Positions 40,936 through 51,275 of a stretch of DNA of 64,000 nucleotides are shown here, piece by piece. Origin of the DNA: Gammaproteobacteria bacterium (lineage in GTDB: Bacteria; Pseudomonadota; Gammaproteobacteria; Pseudomonadales; Azotimanducaceae). The notes under the pieces are model-generated. The model saw only the letters and a list, made by a program, of their open reading frames with translations. It was not told the origin of the DNA and did not search any database. The stretch is taken from positions 54,861 through 118,860 of the forward strand of contig PBRQ01000037.1 in NCBI GenBank assembly GCA_002725995.1, given 5' to 3'. Made by a program: the position numbers and the translations under genes. Numbering within the stretch: the stretch's first letter is position 1; each line of letters opens with the position of its first letter.

Positions 40936-42150
40936 TTGAGTCTTATTGAAGCGCAAAAAAGGGTGTTGTCTGGAATGCGCCCCACCGGGCGGCTGCACCT
41001 GGGCCAATACCGTGGTGTTCTCAAAAACTGGATTCGCTTGCAGCATGAATATGACTGCATGTTCTTCGTCGCAGACTGGCATGCGCTGACAACCCACTAT
41101 GAAGAGTCGGAAGTCATCGAAGACAGTGTCTGGCAAATGGTGATTGACTGGCTGGCATCTGGCGTTAACCCTGGTTCAGCAACCCTGTTTATCCAGTCCC
41201 GCGTACCGGAACACGCGGAGCTGCACCTGCTGCTCTCCATGATTACGCCACTGAGCTGGGTAGAGCGCGTACCATCCTACAAGGACCTGATGGCCAATTC
41301 CAATGACCGTGACCTGGCGACCTATGGCTTTCTTGGGTATCCGGTACTGCAAAGCGCGGACATCCTCATTTATCAGGCTGGCAACGTCCCGGTTGGGGCT
41401 GACCAGGTGCCGCACGTCGAAATGACCAGGGAAATAGCCCGCAGGTTTAACCATATCTATGGCAAAACCCCCGGATTTGAGGATTTGGCAAAGGAGGCAA
41501 TAAAAAAGCTGGGCCGCAAGAATGCCAAAATATACAAGTCTCTGCGCCGAGACTATTTGGAGCAGGGTAACAGGGAAGCGTTGGAAGAGGCCCAGGCGAT
41601 AATATCTGAGCAGCAGAATGTGTCCCTCGGTGATCGGGACCGCCTGTTTGGTTATCTAGAAGGTGGCGGCAAGGTAATTTTACCCGAGCCAGAATCACTA
41701 TTAACTGAAGTGTCCGTTATGCCAGGACTGGACGGCAAGAAGATGTCGAAATCCTATGGCAACACCATTGCTTTGCGAGAAGATCCAGAATCTGTTGAGA
41801 AGAAAATAAGGATCATGACCACTGATCCGGCAAGGGTAAAACGTGATGATCCTGGAGACCCTACGATATGTCCTGTATTCGAGCTGCACAAAATCTACTC
41901 CGATGATGAAACAAGGAACTGGGTGCGGGAAGGTTGTACCACCGCCGGAATTGGCTGTGTTGATTGCAAGAAGCCCGTGGTCGAAAAGGTGCTGGAGGAA
42001 CTTCAGCCCATCCGTGAGCGTGCAAGGCAATATGAGGAGAATCCGGACCTGGTTAAAAGTATCGTTGCTGAAGGGTGTGAACGGGCGAGAACGATAGCCA
42101 GGTCAACTCTGGAGGAAGTAAGATCGGCCATGGGGCTGGACTATAGGTAA
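40936..42150 (+). CDS. trpS: Tryptophanyl-tRNA synthetase
   Basis: VLSGMRPTGRLHLGQYRGVL, GLDGKKMSKSYGNTI. Confidence 0.97.
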   Translation: MSLIEAQKRVLSGMRPTGRLHLGQYRGVLKNWIRLQHEYDCMFFVADWHALTTHYEESEVIEDSVWQMVIDWLASGVNPGSATLFIQSRVPEHAELHLLLSMITPLSWVERVPSYKDLMANSNDRDLATYGFLGYPVLQSADILIYQAGNVPVGADQVPHVEMTREIARRFNHIYGKTPGFEDLAKEAIKKLGRKNAKIYKSLRRDYLEQGNREALEEAQAIISEQQNVSLGDRDRLFGYLEGGGKVILPEPESLLTEVSVMPGLDGKKMSKSYGNTIALREDPESVEKKIRIMTTDPARVKRDDPGDPTICPVFELHKIYSDDETRNWVREGCTTAGIGCVDCKKPVVEKVLEELQPIRERARQYEENPDLVKSIVAEGCERARTIARSTLEEVRSAMGLDYR

Positions 42151-42214
42151 GAGATAAAGCCAGAGTAAGAGATAAAGCTAGATAGAAGGTAAAGCCAGAC
42201 AAAAAGGTAAAGCA
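42147..42214 (+). repeat. Short degenerate tandem repeat between trpS and scpA
   Basis: GTAAGAGATAAAGCCAGA / GTAAGAGATAAAGCTAGA / TAGAAGGTAAAGCCAGA / CAAAAAGGTAAAGCA. Confidence 0.85.
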
Positions 42215-43081
42215 ATGGAAGAGCCAATCAAAGAAGCGGAAAGAGACGCCGGGGCAAAACAGAGTGAAATGCCATTTGCGGTCGTTGATGGCACACCCAT
42301 GACCCAGATTCCGCTGGATTTATATATTCCCCCGGATGCCCTCGAAGTGATCCTGGAAGCTTTTGAGGGGCCACTTGACCTTCTTTTATACCTGATAAGG
42401 CGTCAGAACCTCGATATCCTTGAAATTGAGGTTGCAGAAATTACGCGTCAATACATGGAATATATAGATCTTATGTCGGATATTCAGTTTGAGCTGGCAG
42501 CAGAATATCTGGTTATGGCCGCGGTATTGGCTGAGGTAAAGTCAAGGATGCTGCTGCCACGGCTAGTGGAAGGTGTGGAAGATGAAGAGGATCCGAGAGC
42601 GGAGTTGATTCGCCGTCTGCAGGAATATGAGAGATTCAAGACCGCTGCAATGGATATAAACGAATTGCCCAGAATGAATCGTGATTACTGGGTAGCCGGC
42701 GCTGATGCACCGGTGATGAATCAGGAAAAGCCCTTGCCTGAAGTTCAGTTGCAGGAAATGCTGGTTGTATTGGCGCAGGTTTTGAAAAGAGCGGAGAGTT
42801 ATTCCAGTCACCACGTGCAGCTTGAACCGTTGTCGACCAGGGAGCGAATGTCTCAGATCCTCGGAAAAGTTTCTGCATCCGGTGATCAGTTTGTTCCCTT
42901 CATTGCCTTGTTCGATCTAGAGGAAGGCAGGACGGGACTTATAGTGACCTTCATCGCCATGATGGAGCTGATCAAGGAATCTCTGATTGAAATTGTACAG
43001 GCAGACCCCTTCGCGCCGATTCATGTTAAGGCTCGGTCAGCAAGTTCGGATGCCACTATAAAATATGAAGATGAAGACTAA
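42215..43081 (+). CDS. scpA: Segregation and condensation protein A
   Basis: EAFEGPLDLLLYLIRRQNLDILEIEVAEITRQYMEYI. Confidence 0.96.
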   Translation: MEEPIKEAERDAGAKQSEMPFAVVDGTPMTQIPLDLYIPPDALEVILEAFEGPLDLLLYLIRRQNLDILEIEVAEITRQYMEYIDLMSDIQFELAAEYLVMAAVLAEVKSRMLLPRLVEGVEDEEDPRAELIRRLQEYERFKTAAMDINELPRMNRDYWVAGADAPVMNQEKPLPEVQLQEMLVVLAQVLKRAESYSSHHVQLEPLSTRERMSQILGKVSASGDQFVPFIALFDLEEGRTGLIVTFIAMMELIKESLIEIVQADPFAPIHVKARSASSDATIKYEDED

Positions 43082-44004
43082 TGACTGAGTTGAAGCAAAT
43101 TGTTGAAGGCGCAATCATGGCTGCAGACCAGCCCCTGAGCATTGATCAAATGATTTCGCTGTTTGACAAAGACCAACCGGCGCGAGCGGATGTTAAGGAA
43201 GTATTGAGCGAGATCGAATCGGATTGCGAAGGCCGGGGTTTCCAGTTGAAAGAAGTTGCTTCTGGATACCGTTTCCAGGTACGTCGGGAGTATGCGGAGT
43301 GGGTTGGCCGTCTCTGGGAAGAAAGGCCTCCAAGGTATTCACGTGCACTACTGGAAACACTGGCATTAATCGCCTACAAACAGCCCATTACTCGTGGCGA
43401 TATTGAAGACATTCGCGGTGTTGCCGTATCTACGAACATTATGCGCTCCCTGCTTGAAAGAGAGTGGGTGAGAGTCGTGGGCCATCGGGACGTGCCCGGT
43501 CGTCCAGCCATCTACGCAACGACCAAAACCTTCCTGGACTATTTTGACCTCGATAGTCTTGAGGCCTTACCAACCCTGTCAGAGATTAAAGACCTCACCC
43601 AGGGGACTGAAGAACTTGACCTGGAAGGTGGTATTGTTGAGGCTCGAACCCTTGAACTTGGTATAGATGACCTCGGTGAGACCAGCGGTATTGAAGATTC
43701 TGACTTGGATAAGGTCACAGAGCAGGTAAATGCCATTCAGGACAACATACGAAACCTGTTTGATCAAGATGGGGAAGATGATGAAGACGGGGAAGATGAT
43801 GAGGCTGATGAAGATTCATCACTGGATATCCAGACGCTGGTAAGCACTGTCCCTGACCAAATATTGGACGCTGCCTTTGCCGGCGACTCACCAAATAGTG
43901 ATGTCCCCGACGACAATGGTTCGCCGGACAATGTCTCGCCAGACGATGAAGCGCTTAGGGATTCCGGTGAATCACCTGCTGCTGATACCGATCTGGAATC
44001 CTAG
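43081..44004 (+). CDS. scpB: Segregation and condensation protein B, with acidic repetitive C-terminal tail
   Basis: LLETLALIAYKQPITRGDIEDIRGVAVSTNIMRSLLEREWVRVVGHRDVPGRPAIYATT. Confidence 0.96.
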   Translation: MTELKQIVEGAIMAADQPLSIDQMISLFDKDQPARADVKEVLSEIESDCEGRGFQLKEVASGYRFQVRREYAEWVGRLWEERPPRYSRALLETLALIAYKQPITRGDIEDIRGVAVSTNIMRSLLEREWVRVVGHRDVPGRPAIYATTKTFLDYFDLDSLEALPTLSEIKDLTQGTEELDLEGGIVEARTLELGIDDLGETSGIEDSDLDKVTEQVNAIQDNIRNLFDQDGEDDEDGEDDEADEDSSLDIQTLVSTVPDQILDAAFAGDSPNSDVPDDNGSPDNVSPDDEALRDSGESPAADTDLES

Positions 44005-44048
44005 ACCGGCTTAGCAGTCCCTCCTTTAATGAGAAGCCGTAGCTAGAT

Positions 44049-44828
44049 ATGCCCAAGCCTCCTCCGACACATGCCCAGTCCAATAAACTGCAGAAAGTGC
44101 TCGCCAGTCATGGCCTAGGCAGCAGGCGCGTTATGGAACAGTGGATCGTCGCCGGGCGGGTAAGGGTAAATGGCAAAACAGCGACTCAAGGCGATCGTGT
44201 TACAGTTGAAGATCGAATTGTCGTTGATGGTCGAGTACTTAGCCAGAAAGAGGTAAAGCACCGGGTTTTGTTGTACAACAAGCCTACCGGTGAAATCTGT
44301 TCCCGGGATGACCCTGAGGGGCGACCATCGGTGTTCAAGAATTTACCCAGAATCAAGAATCAGCGCTGGGTTGCTGTCGGTCGTCTGGATTTCAATACTA
44401 GCGGACTGCTGCTGCTTACGACGGATGGCGACCTGGCAAATCGCCTGATGCATCCATCTTCCAATATCGAGCGTGAATATGCGGTTCGTGTGCTTGGTGA
44501 TGTCACGGATGAAAAGCTAAAGCATATGAAAGAAGGCGTGCTGCTTGAAGATGGTGTGGCTTCCTTCAGTGATATCCGGAAAGGTGAGGGAGAAGGCAGC
44601 GCCAATCAGTGGTACTACGTTGTCTTGATGGAGGGCCGCAACAGGGAAGTCCGTAGACTCTGGGAGTCCCAGGAATTGACGGTCAGCCGGCTGAAAAGAG
44701 TCCGTTTTGGCGGCCTTTTTATTCCATCCGCGATCAAGGCAGGCCATTACAGGGAGCTGAATTTCACGGAATCCAAAGAGCTCTATCGCATGTCTACTGA
44801 ATTTGCCAGTTCCAAAGAGAAGTCCTGA
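44049..44828 (+). CDS. rluB: 23S rRNA pseudouridine synthase RluB
   Basis: S4-like N-terminus (LQKVLASHGLGSRRVMEQWIVAGRVRVNGK), VGRLDFNTSGLLLLTTDGDLANRLMHPS, EGRNREVRRLW. Confidence 0.95.
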   Translation: MPKPPPTHAQSNKLQKVLASHGLGSRRVMEQWIVAGRVRVNGKTATQGDRVTVEDRIVVDGRVLSQKEVKHRVLLYNKPTGEICSRDDPEGRPSVFKNLPRIKNQRWVAVGRLDFNTSGLLLLTTDGDLANRLMHPSSNIEREYAVRVLGDVTDEKLKHMKEGVLLEDGVASFSDIRKGEGEGSANQWYYVVLMEGRNREVRRLWESQELTVSRLKRVRFGGLFIPSAIKAGHYRELNFTESKELYRMSTEFASSKEKS

Positions 44829-45554
44829 TCAACTGGTTGCATGAACCAGGTAATTTACGTCCACATTCCCGGACAGGCGAAAGGTTCCCATAAAGGGGTT
44901 GTAGGTCATGCCCGTGATGTCCATCAGACTAAGGTCATGTTGCCGAAGCCAGGCAGATATCTCAGAAGGTTTGAGGAACTTGGCGAAGTCATGGGTGCCT
45001 TGCGGTAAGAGCTTCAACAGATATTCTGCGCCGACGACTGCAAACAGGTAGGATCTGGGGTTGCGGTTGATGGTGGACAGGAAAAGGTGACCGCCGGGCT
45101 TTAGCAGCTTTTTGCAAGCACTGATGACGGAGCAGGGGTCCGGTACATGTTCCAGCATTTCGAGGCAGGTTATGACATCGAATCGCTCGATATCAGAATC
45201 TGCAATCTCCTCAATGGTGGATTGTTGATAGTCGATACTTAAATTTGATTCATGGAGATGGAGTTTGGCGACACTCAACGGTGTCTCTCCCATGTCGATA
45301 CCAGTCACATGGGCCCCCAGGTCTGCCATTGACTCGGACAGGATTCCGCCCCCACAGCCAACATCCAGTACGCGCTTGTCCGACAAGTCAACACGGTCAG
45401 TAATATAGGAAAGTCGCAGCGGATTTATATCGTGAAGCGTTTTGAAGTCACTTTCCTTATCCCACCATTTTCGTGCGATCTCTTCAAACTTGGCGATTTC
45501 CCTTGCGTCGACATTAGCCGTGTTTGCAGGCTGCTTGTCCGATCCAGTGCTACT
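44829..45554 (-). CDS. ubiG: Ubiquinone biosynthesis O-methyltransferase (start trimmed)
   Basis: VLDVGCGGGILSESMADLGAHVTGID, EMLEHVPDP. Confidence 0.95.
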   Translation of the reverse strand, partial: SSTGSDKQPANTANVDAREIAKFEEIARKWWDKESDFKTLHDINPLRLSYITDRVDLSDKRVLDVGCGGGILSESMADLGAHVTGIDMGETPLSVAKLHLHESNLSIDYQQSTIEEIADSDIERFDVITCLEMLEHVPDPCSVISACKKLLKPGGHLFLSTINRNPRSYLFAVVGAEYLLKLLPQGTHDFAKFLKPSEISAWLRQHDLSLMDITGMTYNPFMGTFRLSGNVDVNYLVHATS

Positions 45555-46879
45555 CATGAGACCTTCTCGATTTTCTGGCGCCACTCTTCGACTACTGCCC
45601 TGAGTCTTGGTTCATCTAACTGGGTCAATTGATTGTTGGCGTAAAGTAACTCCCCGCCAATCCAGGTATGACTTACTTGGTGTCCGCTGGTCGTATAGAT
45701 GAGTTGCGAAACGGGGTGATGGATGGGCTGAAAATTAATCCCGGACAGGTCTACTGCAATGATATCTGCCTGTTTGCCCTTTTGCAGGCTGCCGATTTTA
45801 CTGTCGAGCCCAAGCAGCCTGGCGCCGTTTATCGTCGCCATGGAGAGAGCCTCGAAGGCATTGACGCTAGTTGCATCAGCGCTAACCGCCTTTGAAAGCA
45901 GTGCTGCTGACCGGGTCTCCTCCAGCATGTCCAGGTTATTGTTGCTGGCAGCGCCATCAGTACCAACTGCTACATTGACGCCATTTTTCTTCAGCATTTC
46001 TATGGGGCAAAACCCACTGGCAAGTTTCATATTGGATTCAGGACAGTGGGCGAGGTGAACGCCCTTGTCCGCCAACAGTTCAAAGTCCTGTTCTATCAGT
46101 TGAGTCATATGAACGGTTTGCAGTGATTCTGATATCAGCCCAAGCTCATGCATTCGTTGAATAGGTCTCTTGCCGGTTTTAGCAACCGCACCCTCGACTT
46201 CATCCAGTGTTTCGTGAAGGTGGAGGTGCACGGGCAAGCTCAGCGCTTCAGTATGTATTCGAACCTGTTCGAGTGCCTTGTCAGTAACTGTGTAGGGCGA
46301 GTGGGGTGCGAAAGCGGTCGAAATGAGATCGTTATCCTTGATGCTGTCACCGAATTCAAGTCCCTTTTGAATATGCTGACCTTCGTTCTCAGCCCAGGCA
46401 TTGGGAAATTGAATGATTGGTGTTGCGACCTGACCGCGAAACTTGTTTTCAGTAAAGGCTTCAGCAACCGCTTCAGGGAAAAAATAGGTATCTGCTGCGC
46501 AGGTGGTGCCGGTGCTTATCATTTCCGCGACGGCTAACGTCGAGCCATCTTTAACGAAATCGTAATCAACCAGTTTCATTTCTACCGGCCAGATATGGTT
46601 GCTCAGCCAGTCCATCAATTCTCGATCATCCGCATATCCGCGTAGCAGTGACATGGCTGCATGGCCATGGGTATTCACCAATCCTGCGGTCAACATGTGC
46701 TGCGGGAGATCAACTGCAGTAGCATTTGGGTATTGCTCTTTCGCCAAGGTAACCGGCAATAGATCCTTGATGATGCTTTCCTTGATCACCAGGGCGTGAT
46801 TTTTAAGCACCAAGCCCTCGGGGACAACAGGTACGATCCAGCGTGCAGTGATCAGGAATTCACTGGTGGAGGAGGCCAT
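45554..46879 (-). CDS. mtaD: 5-methylthioadenosine/S-adenosylhomocysteine deaminase-type amidohydrolase
   Basis: GLVNTHGHAAMSLLRGYADD, HLHETLDEV, HCPESNMKLASG, VGTDGAASNNNLDM. Confidence 0.9.
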   Translation of the reverse strand: MASSTSEFLITARWIVPVVPEGLVLKNHALVIKESIIKDLLPVTLAKEQYPNATAVDLPQHMLTAGLVNTHGHAAMSLLRGYADDRELMDWLSNHIWPVEMKLVDYDFVKDGSTLAVAEMISTGTTCAADTYFFPEAVAEAFTENKFRGQVATPIIQFPNAWAENEGQHIQKGLEFGDSIKDNDLISTAFAPHSPYTVTDKALEQVRIHTEALSLPVHLHLHETLDEVEGAVAKTGKRPIQRMHELGLISESLQTVHMTQLIEQDFELLADKGVHLAHCPESNMKLASGFCPIEMLKKNGVNVAVGTDGAASNNNLDMLEETRSAALLSKAVSADATSVNAFEALSMATINGARLLGLDSKIGSLQKGKQADIIAVDLSGINFQPIHHPVSQLIYTTSGHQVSHTWIGGELLYANNQLTQLDEPRLRAVVEEWRQKIEKVS

Positions 46880-47210
46880 ACAACTACCGTAGGTTGCGAA
46901 AATGAGATGGCAGTATACCGCAGGAACCTGCCGTGAGATTTATTGATTCCAAGACGAATTTTGATGTTCTCTGACCGGTTGCGACCTGGTCACGTCACGT
47001 CTTTCGAGAGCGAATAAATAATAGTGTAATATCAATAACTTATAGCAGCACCATTGGGCAAAAAGATGCGTGTTTATGTGGGCTTGAATCACTATAACGT
47101 GGTATAATTTCTACCTTGCTTGAAACTCCCAATTACCATTTTTCTTTATGCATACTGGCACGAGCCCAGATTGCACCCGGGGGGCGCCTGCGTAACTGAA
47201 GTAGCGATAC

Positions 47211-49811
47211 ATGTCCGATTTTGACAGTCATATAACTACCATCAATATTGAAGATGAATTGCGTCAGTCGTATCTTGACTACGCAATGAGCGTCATCGTC
47301 GGCCGAGCTCTGCCGGATGTTCGCGATGGTCTGAAGCCCGTGCATCGAAGGGTGTTGTTCGCAATGAATGATCTGAACAATGCCTTCAACCGTCCATACA
47401 TGAAGTCCGCGAGGATTGTTGGTGATGTCATCGGTAAGTATCACCCCCATGGTGACAATGCGGCCTACCATACTATCGTGCGCATGGCGCAGAATTTTAG
47501 TATGCGCTACACGCTTGTTGATGGTCAGGGAAATTTTGGCTCTCTGGATGGCGATAATGCTGCAGCTATGCGATACACCGAAATCCGCATGCAGAAGATC
47601 GCCCATGAGTTGCTGGCTGATCTCGACAAGGAGACGGTAGACTTCGTTGATAACTATGACGGCACTATTCAGATGCCTGAAGTATTGCCGTCGCGGGTCC
47701 CCAATCTGCTGGTCAATGGATCAAGTGGTATCGCTGTTGGCATGGCGACAAATATACCGCCACATAATCTGACCGAAGTTGTCAACGCCTGTCTCGCTCT
47801 GATTGATAATCCTGACCTGGATGTCGATGGGTTGATGGAGTATGTGCAGGGCCCTGATTTTCCAACCGCGGCGATCATCAACGGTCGTGGCGGCATCGTA
47901 CAGGCATACAGGACGGGTCGAGGTCGTATAAAGGTCCGTGCCCGGTGTGATATCGAAGAGAACGAAAAAAACGGCAAACAGACGATCATCATCAAAGAAA
48001 TTCCTTACCAGGTGAATCGTGCCAGGCTCCTCGAAAAAATTGCCGAACTGGTGAAAGACAAGAAAATTGAGGGGATCACGGAGTTGCGTGATGAATCTGC
48101 TACCGATACGAGAATAGTGATCGAACTCAGGCGTGGTGAGGTGGGCGATGTTGTACTCAACAACCTTTATGCCCAGACCCAGTTACAGAACGTGTTCGGC
48201 ATCAACATTGTTGCCCTAGTAGAAAATGAGCCCAAGATCCTCAACCTGAAGCAGGTGCTTGAGCACTTTGTTTTGCACCGTCGGCGCGTGGTTACCCGTC
48301 GCACCGTTTACCTGCTAAAGAAGGCGAGGGCAAGGGGACATGTTCTGGAAGGGCTCGCCGTCGCCCTATCGAATATTGATCCGGTAATAGCGCTTATCAA
48401 GAATTCGGCCAATGCCCAGGAAGCCCGGGAAAGGCTGGTCGCTGAACCCTGGAAATCTGAAAACGTCAGTCAGATGCTGGAAAAGGCGGGGCCGGATGCA
48501 GCGAAACCGGAAGAACTGGATGCCAAGTATGGCCTGAAAGATGACGGCAACTACTATCTTTCCCCGGAGCAGGCTCAGGCGATCCTGGAGATGCGACTGA
48601 ATCGTCTCACCGGGCTCGAACAGGGGAAGCTACTCGAAGAGTACAGGGAGATCATAGACACCATCAGTGAATTGCTGGAAATACTCAATGACCCGGCCCG
48701 ACTGATGCAGATTATTCGGGAAGAGTTAATAGAAATTCGTAACGAGTATGGGGATGAGCGCCTGACGGAGATCATAGAATCCCAGGAAGATCTGACCATG
48801 GAAGACTTGATCTCCGAGCAGGATATGGTGGTCACCCTGTCAAATGGAGGCTATGCCAAGACCCAGCCGATTGATACCTACCAGGCTCAGAGACGTGGCG
48901 GGCGTGGCAAGATGGCGAGCAGTGTCAAGGAGGAAGACTACATTGAGCGTCTTATGGTGGCCAACACTCACGATACGATTTTGTGTTTCACCAATGTCGG
49001 CAAGGTCTATTGGTTGCGTGTATTCCAGATTCCGCCCGCCAGCAGGACGGCCCGCGGCCGGCCCGTCGTCAATATACTTCCTCTTGGTGAGGAGGAACGA
49101 ATAACGGCCATGTTGCCCATACATGAATACCGGGATGACCAGTTCATATTCATGGCAACTTCAAATGGTACCGTCAAGAAAACATCCCTCATGGATTTTT
49201 CAAGGCAGCGAAGCACAGGTCTGATCGCGATTGAACTGGAAGAGGGCAATACACTGGTTGGCGTTTCGGTCACCGATGGTTCCAAGGATGTGATGCTGTT
49301 TGGCAGCGGTGGAAAAGTTATCCGCTTTAAGGAGTCTGATGTTCGTGCCATGGGCAGAACAGCCCGCGGTGTCCGGGGGATCAAACTGAAGACGGGTGAA
49401 AAAGTCATTTCTCTGATTATTCCAGAAACAGATGGCCAGCTATTGATCGCGAGTCACAATGGTTATGGTAAGCGCAGTCAAGTCGAGGATTTTTCGGTTA
49501 TTGGCCGTGGCGGGCAGGGAGTCATTGGTTTGAAACTCTCTGCAAGAAACGGTGACATGGTTGGCGCTACCCAGGTATTTCCGGGTGATGAAGTGTTTCT
49601 TATCAGTGATCAGGGCACACTGGTCAGGACTAGAATTGATGAAGTTTCGCTGCTGGGGAGGAATACCCAGGGCGTTCGGCTTATTAATCTTGCCGGTGGT
49701 GAGCACCTGGTTGGATTGGCGCGGGTCCAGGAACCAGAGAACAGTAGTGATATAGTTGATGATGAGGCTATTGCTGACGGGACTATTAGTGACGAGACTC
49801 CCGACAATTAG
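47211..49811 (+). CDS. gyrA: DNA gyrase subunit A
   Basis: Full-length 866 aa; [28 protein letters not shown]; catalytic AAAMRYTE; GyrA-box QRRGGRGK. Confidence 0.98.
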   Translation: MSDFDSHITTINIEDELRQSYLDYAMSVIVGRALPDVRDGLKPVHRRVLFAMNDLNNAFNRPYMKSARIVGDVIGKYHPHGDNAAYHTIVRMAQNFSMRYTLVDGQGNFGSLDGDNAAAMRYTEIRMQKIAHELLADLDKETVDFVDNYDGTIQMPEVLPSRVPNLLVNGSSGIAVGMATNIPPHNLTEVVNACLALIDNPDLDVDGLMEYVQGPDFPTAAIINGRGGIVQAYRTGRGRIKVRARCDIEENEKNGKQTIIIKEIPYQVNRARLLEKIAELVKDKKIEGITELRDESATDTRIVIELRRGEVGDVVLNNLYAQTQLQNVFGINIVALVENEPKILNLKQVLEHFVLHRRRVVTRRTVYLLKKARARGHVLEGLAVALSNIDPVIALIKNSANAQEARERLVAEPWKSENVSQMLEKAGPDAAKPEELDAKYGLKDDGNYYLSPEQAQAILEMRLNRLTGLEQGKLLEEYREIIDTISELLEILNDPARLMQIIREELIEIRNEYGDERLTEIIESQEDLTMEDLISEQDMVVTLSNGGYAKTQPIDTYQAQRRGGRGKMASSVKEEDYIERLMVANTHDTILCFTNVGKVYWLRVFQIPPASRTARGRPVVNILPLGEEERITAMLPIHEYRDDQFIFMATSNGTVKKTSLMDFSRQRSTGLIAIELEEGNTLVGVSVTDGSKDVMLFGSGGKVIRFKESDVRAMGRTARGVRGIKLKTGEKVISLIIPETDGQLLIASHNGYGKRSQVEDFSVIGRGGQGVIGLKLSARNGDMVGATQVFPGDEVFLISDQGTLVRTRIDEVSLLGRNTQGVRLINLAGGEHLVGLARVQEPENSSDIVDDEAIADGTISDETPDN

Positions 49812-49819
49812 GAAAACTA

Positions 49820-50072
49820 ACGAAGGGTTGCAATGCGACAATCGTGTTAGATCCAGAAAACAATCACTTTGAAGGAAGGGGTGCCCGGCCGAGGGGCCGC
49901 CTAGGACACCTGCTCGATGTCTAAAGACGGACAAGAACTAGCTAGATCCTGTCCATAAGTAGAAAAAATTGACAACGGGTTACAACACAACGACAGTGTT
50001 AGATCTACAAAACAATCACTTAGAAAGGAACTAGCCCGCTCGATGTCTAATAACGCACAGGAACTAGCCAAA
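49820..50072 (+). repeat. Two-copy direct duplication (period 126 bp at the aligned start codons) of the pheA leader and first codons
   Basis: GTGTTAGATCCAGAAAACAATCACTTTGAAGGAA...CTCGATGTCTAAAGACGGACAAGAACTAGCTAGA versus GTGTTAGATCTACAAAACAATCACTTAGAAAGGAA...CTCGATGTCTAATAACGCACAGGAACTAGCCAAA. Confidence 0.88.
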
Positions 50073-51140
50073 CTTCGCCAGCGGATCGATCAACTGGACG
50101 AAGAAATCTTGAAATGCCTGAATGAGCGTGCCGAGTGTGCTGTGCAGGTGGCAGACGTTAAGAAGCTCGATTCTGAAGGTGTTGACCCCGTGTATTATAG
50201 ACCGGAGCGTGAAGCGCAGGTATTGCGTCGAATGACGGAGCTCAGTGAAGGTCCCCTGAGTAGCGAAAAGATTACCCAAGTGTACAGGCAGATTATGTCA
50301 GCGTGCCTCGCTCTGGAAAAGCCCCTGGAAGTTGCATATCTTGGCCCCGAAGGTACCTTCACCCAACTGGCAACATTGAAACAGTTTGGTGATTCCGTTG
50401 TCGGTTTGCCCATGGTCACAGTGGATGATGTGTTCAGGGAGGTCGCTTCGGAAAACTGCAACTATGGCGTGGTGCCGGTTGAGAATTCGTCTGAGGGTGT
50501 CATCAGCCACACACTGGATAACTTCCTTAGTTCCTCGCTGCAAATATGCGGTGAAGTTGAATTGCGGGTGCACCACCATCTTATGATCGCTCAGGACACG
50601 GATGAAACAAGGATCGAACGGATCTATTCCCATCAGCAAACGCTTGGGCAATGCAGGGGCTGGCTTGACAGTCACTACCCGGATACGCCGAATATAACGA
50701 CCACCAGTAACGCTGAAGCGGCACGAAAATTACTGGAAGAAAAGGGCGCGGCTGCCATTGCCGGGGAAATCGCGGCTGAAATCTATGGTTTACGCATTTT
50801 GTCCAAGAAGATTGAAGATCAGTCGGACAACACCACGCGTTTCTTAGTGGTAGGTCGGGATGATGTTGGGGTCAGCGGCAGCGACAAGACATCTATAATG
50901 GTATCGACTCATAACCAGCCAGGGGCCCTGTTTAAATTACTCGAGCCCTTTGACCGACATGATGTTTCGTTAACCTCCATTGAAACCAGGCCCTCCAAGA
51001 CCGGTATGTGGTCCTATGTCTTTTTCATTGATTTTGAAGGACACCGGGAAGACCAGGTGGTCAAGACAGTGTTGGATGAAATTGATAAGGATGCGCTCGA
51101 AGTCAAGATGCTTGGCAGCTACCCGCGGACCTTATCTTGA
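50043..51140 (+). CDS. pheA: Bifunctional chorismate mutase/prephenate dehydratase
   Basis: LAKLRQRIDQLDEEILKCLNERAECA; AYLGPEGTFTQLA; ESRPS-like IETRPSKTGMWSYVFFIDFEGH. Confidence 0.97.
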   Translation: MSNNAQELAKLRQRIDQLDEEILKCLNERAECAVQVADVKKLDSEGVDPVYYRPEREAQVLRRMTELSEGPLSSEKITQVYRQIMSACLALEKPLEVAYLGPEGTFTQLATLKQFGDSVVGLPMVTVDDVFREVASENCNYGVVPVENSSEGVISHTLDNFLSSSLQICGEVELRVHHHLMIAQDTDETRIERIYSHQQTLGQCRGWLDSHYPDTPNITTTSNAEAARKLLEEKGAAAIAGEIAAEIYGLRILSKKIEDQSDNTTRFLVVGRDDVGVSGSDKTSIMVSTHNQPGALFKLLEPFDRHDVSLTSIETRPSKTGMWSYVFFIDFEGHREDQVVKTVLDEIDKDALEVKMLGSYPRTLS

Positions 51141-51275
51141 TAAAAAGTCTTGATAAACGGTGCTTGATGCGCAGTCTTGGCCAGCCGCCTTGATAAGTGG
51201 TCCTGATCAAAAGGACAGGGCAGCTAAGCTGTCGCTATGATCCCAAAAGAATAGTCAATTGAACTGATATAGGCT

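Noticed and set aside
47097-47112. gyrA promoter with TATAAT at about 47103
   Set aside because: The -10-like box is good but no properly spaced -35 was found; not reported as a feature.
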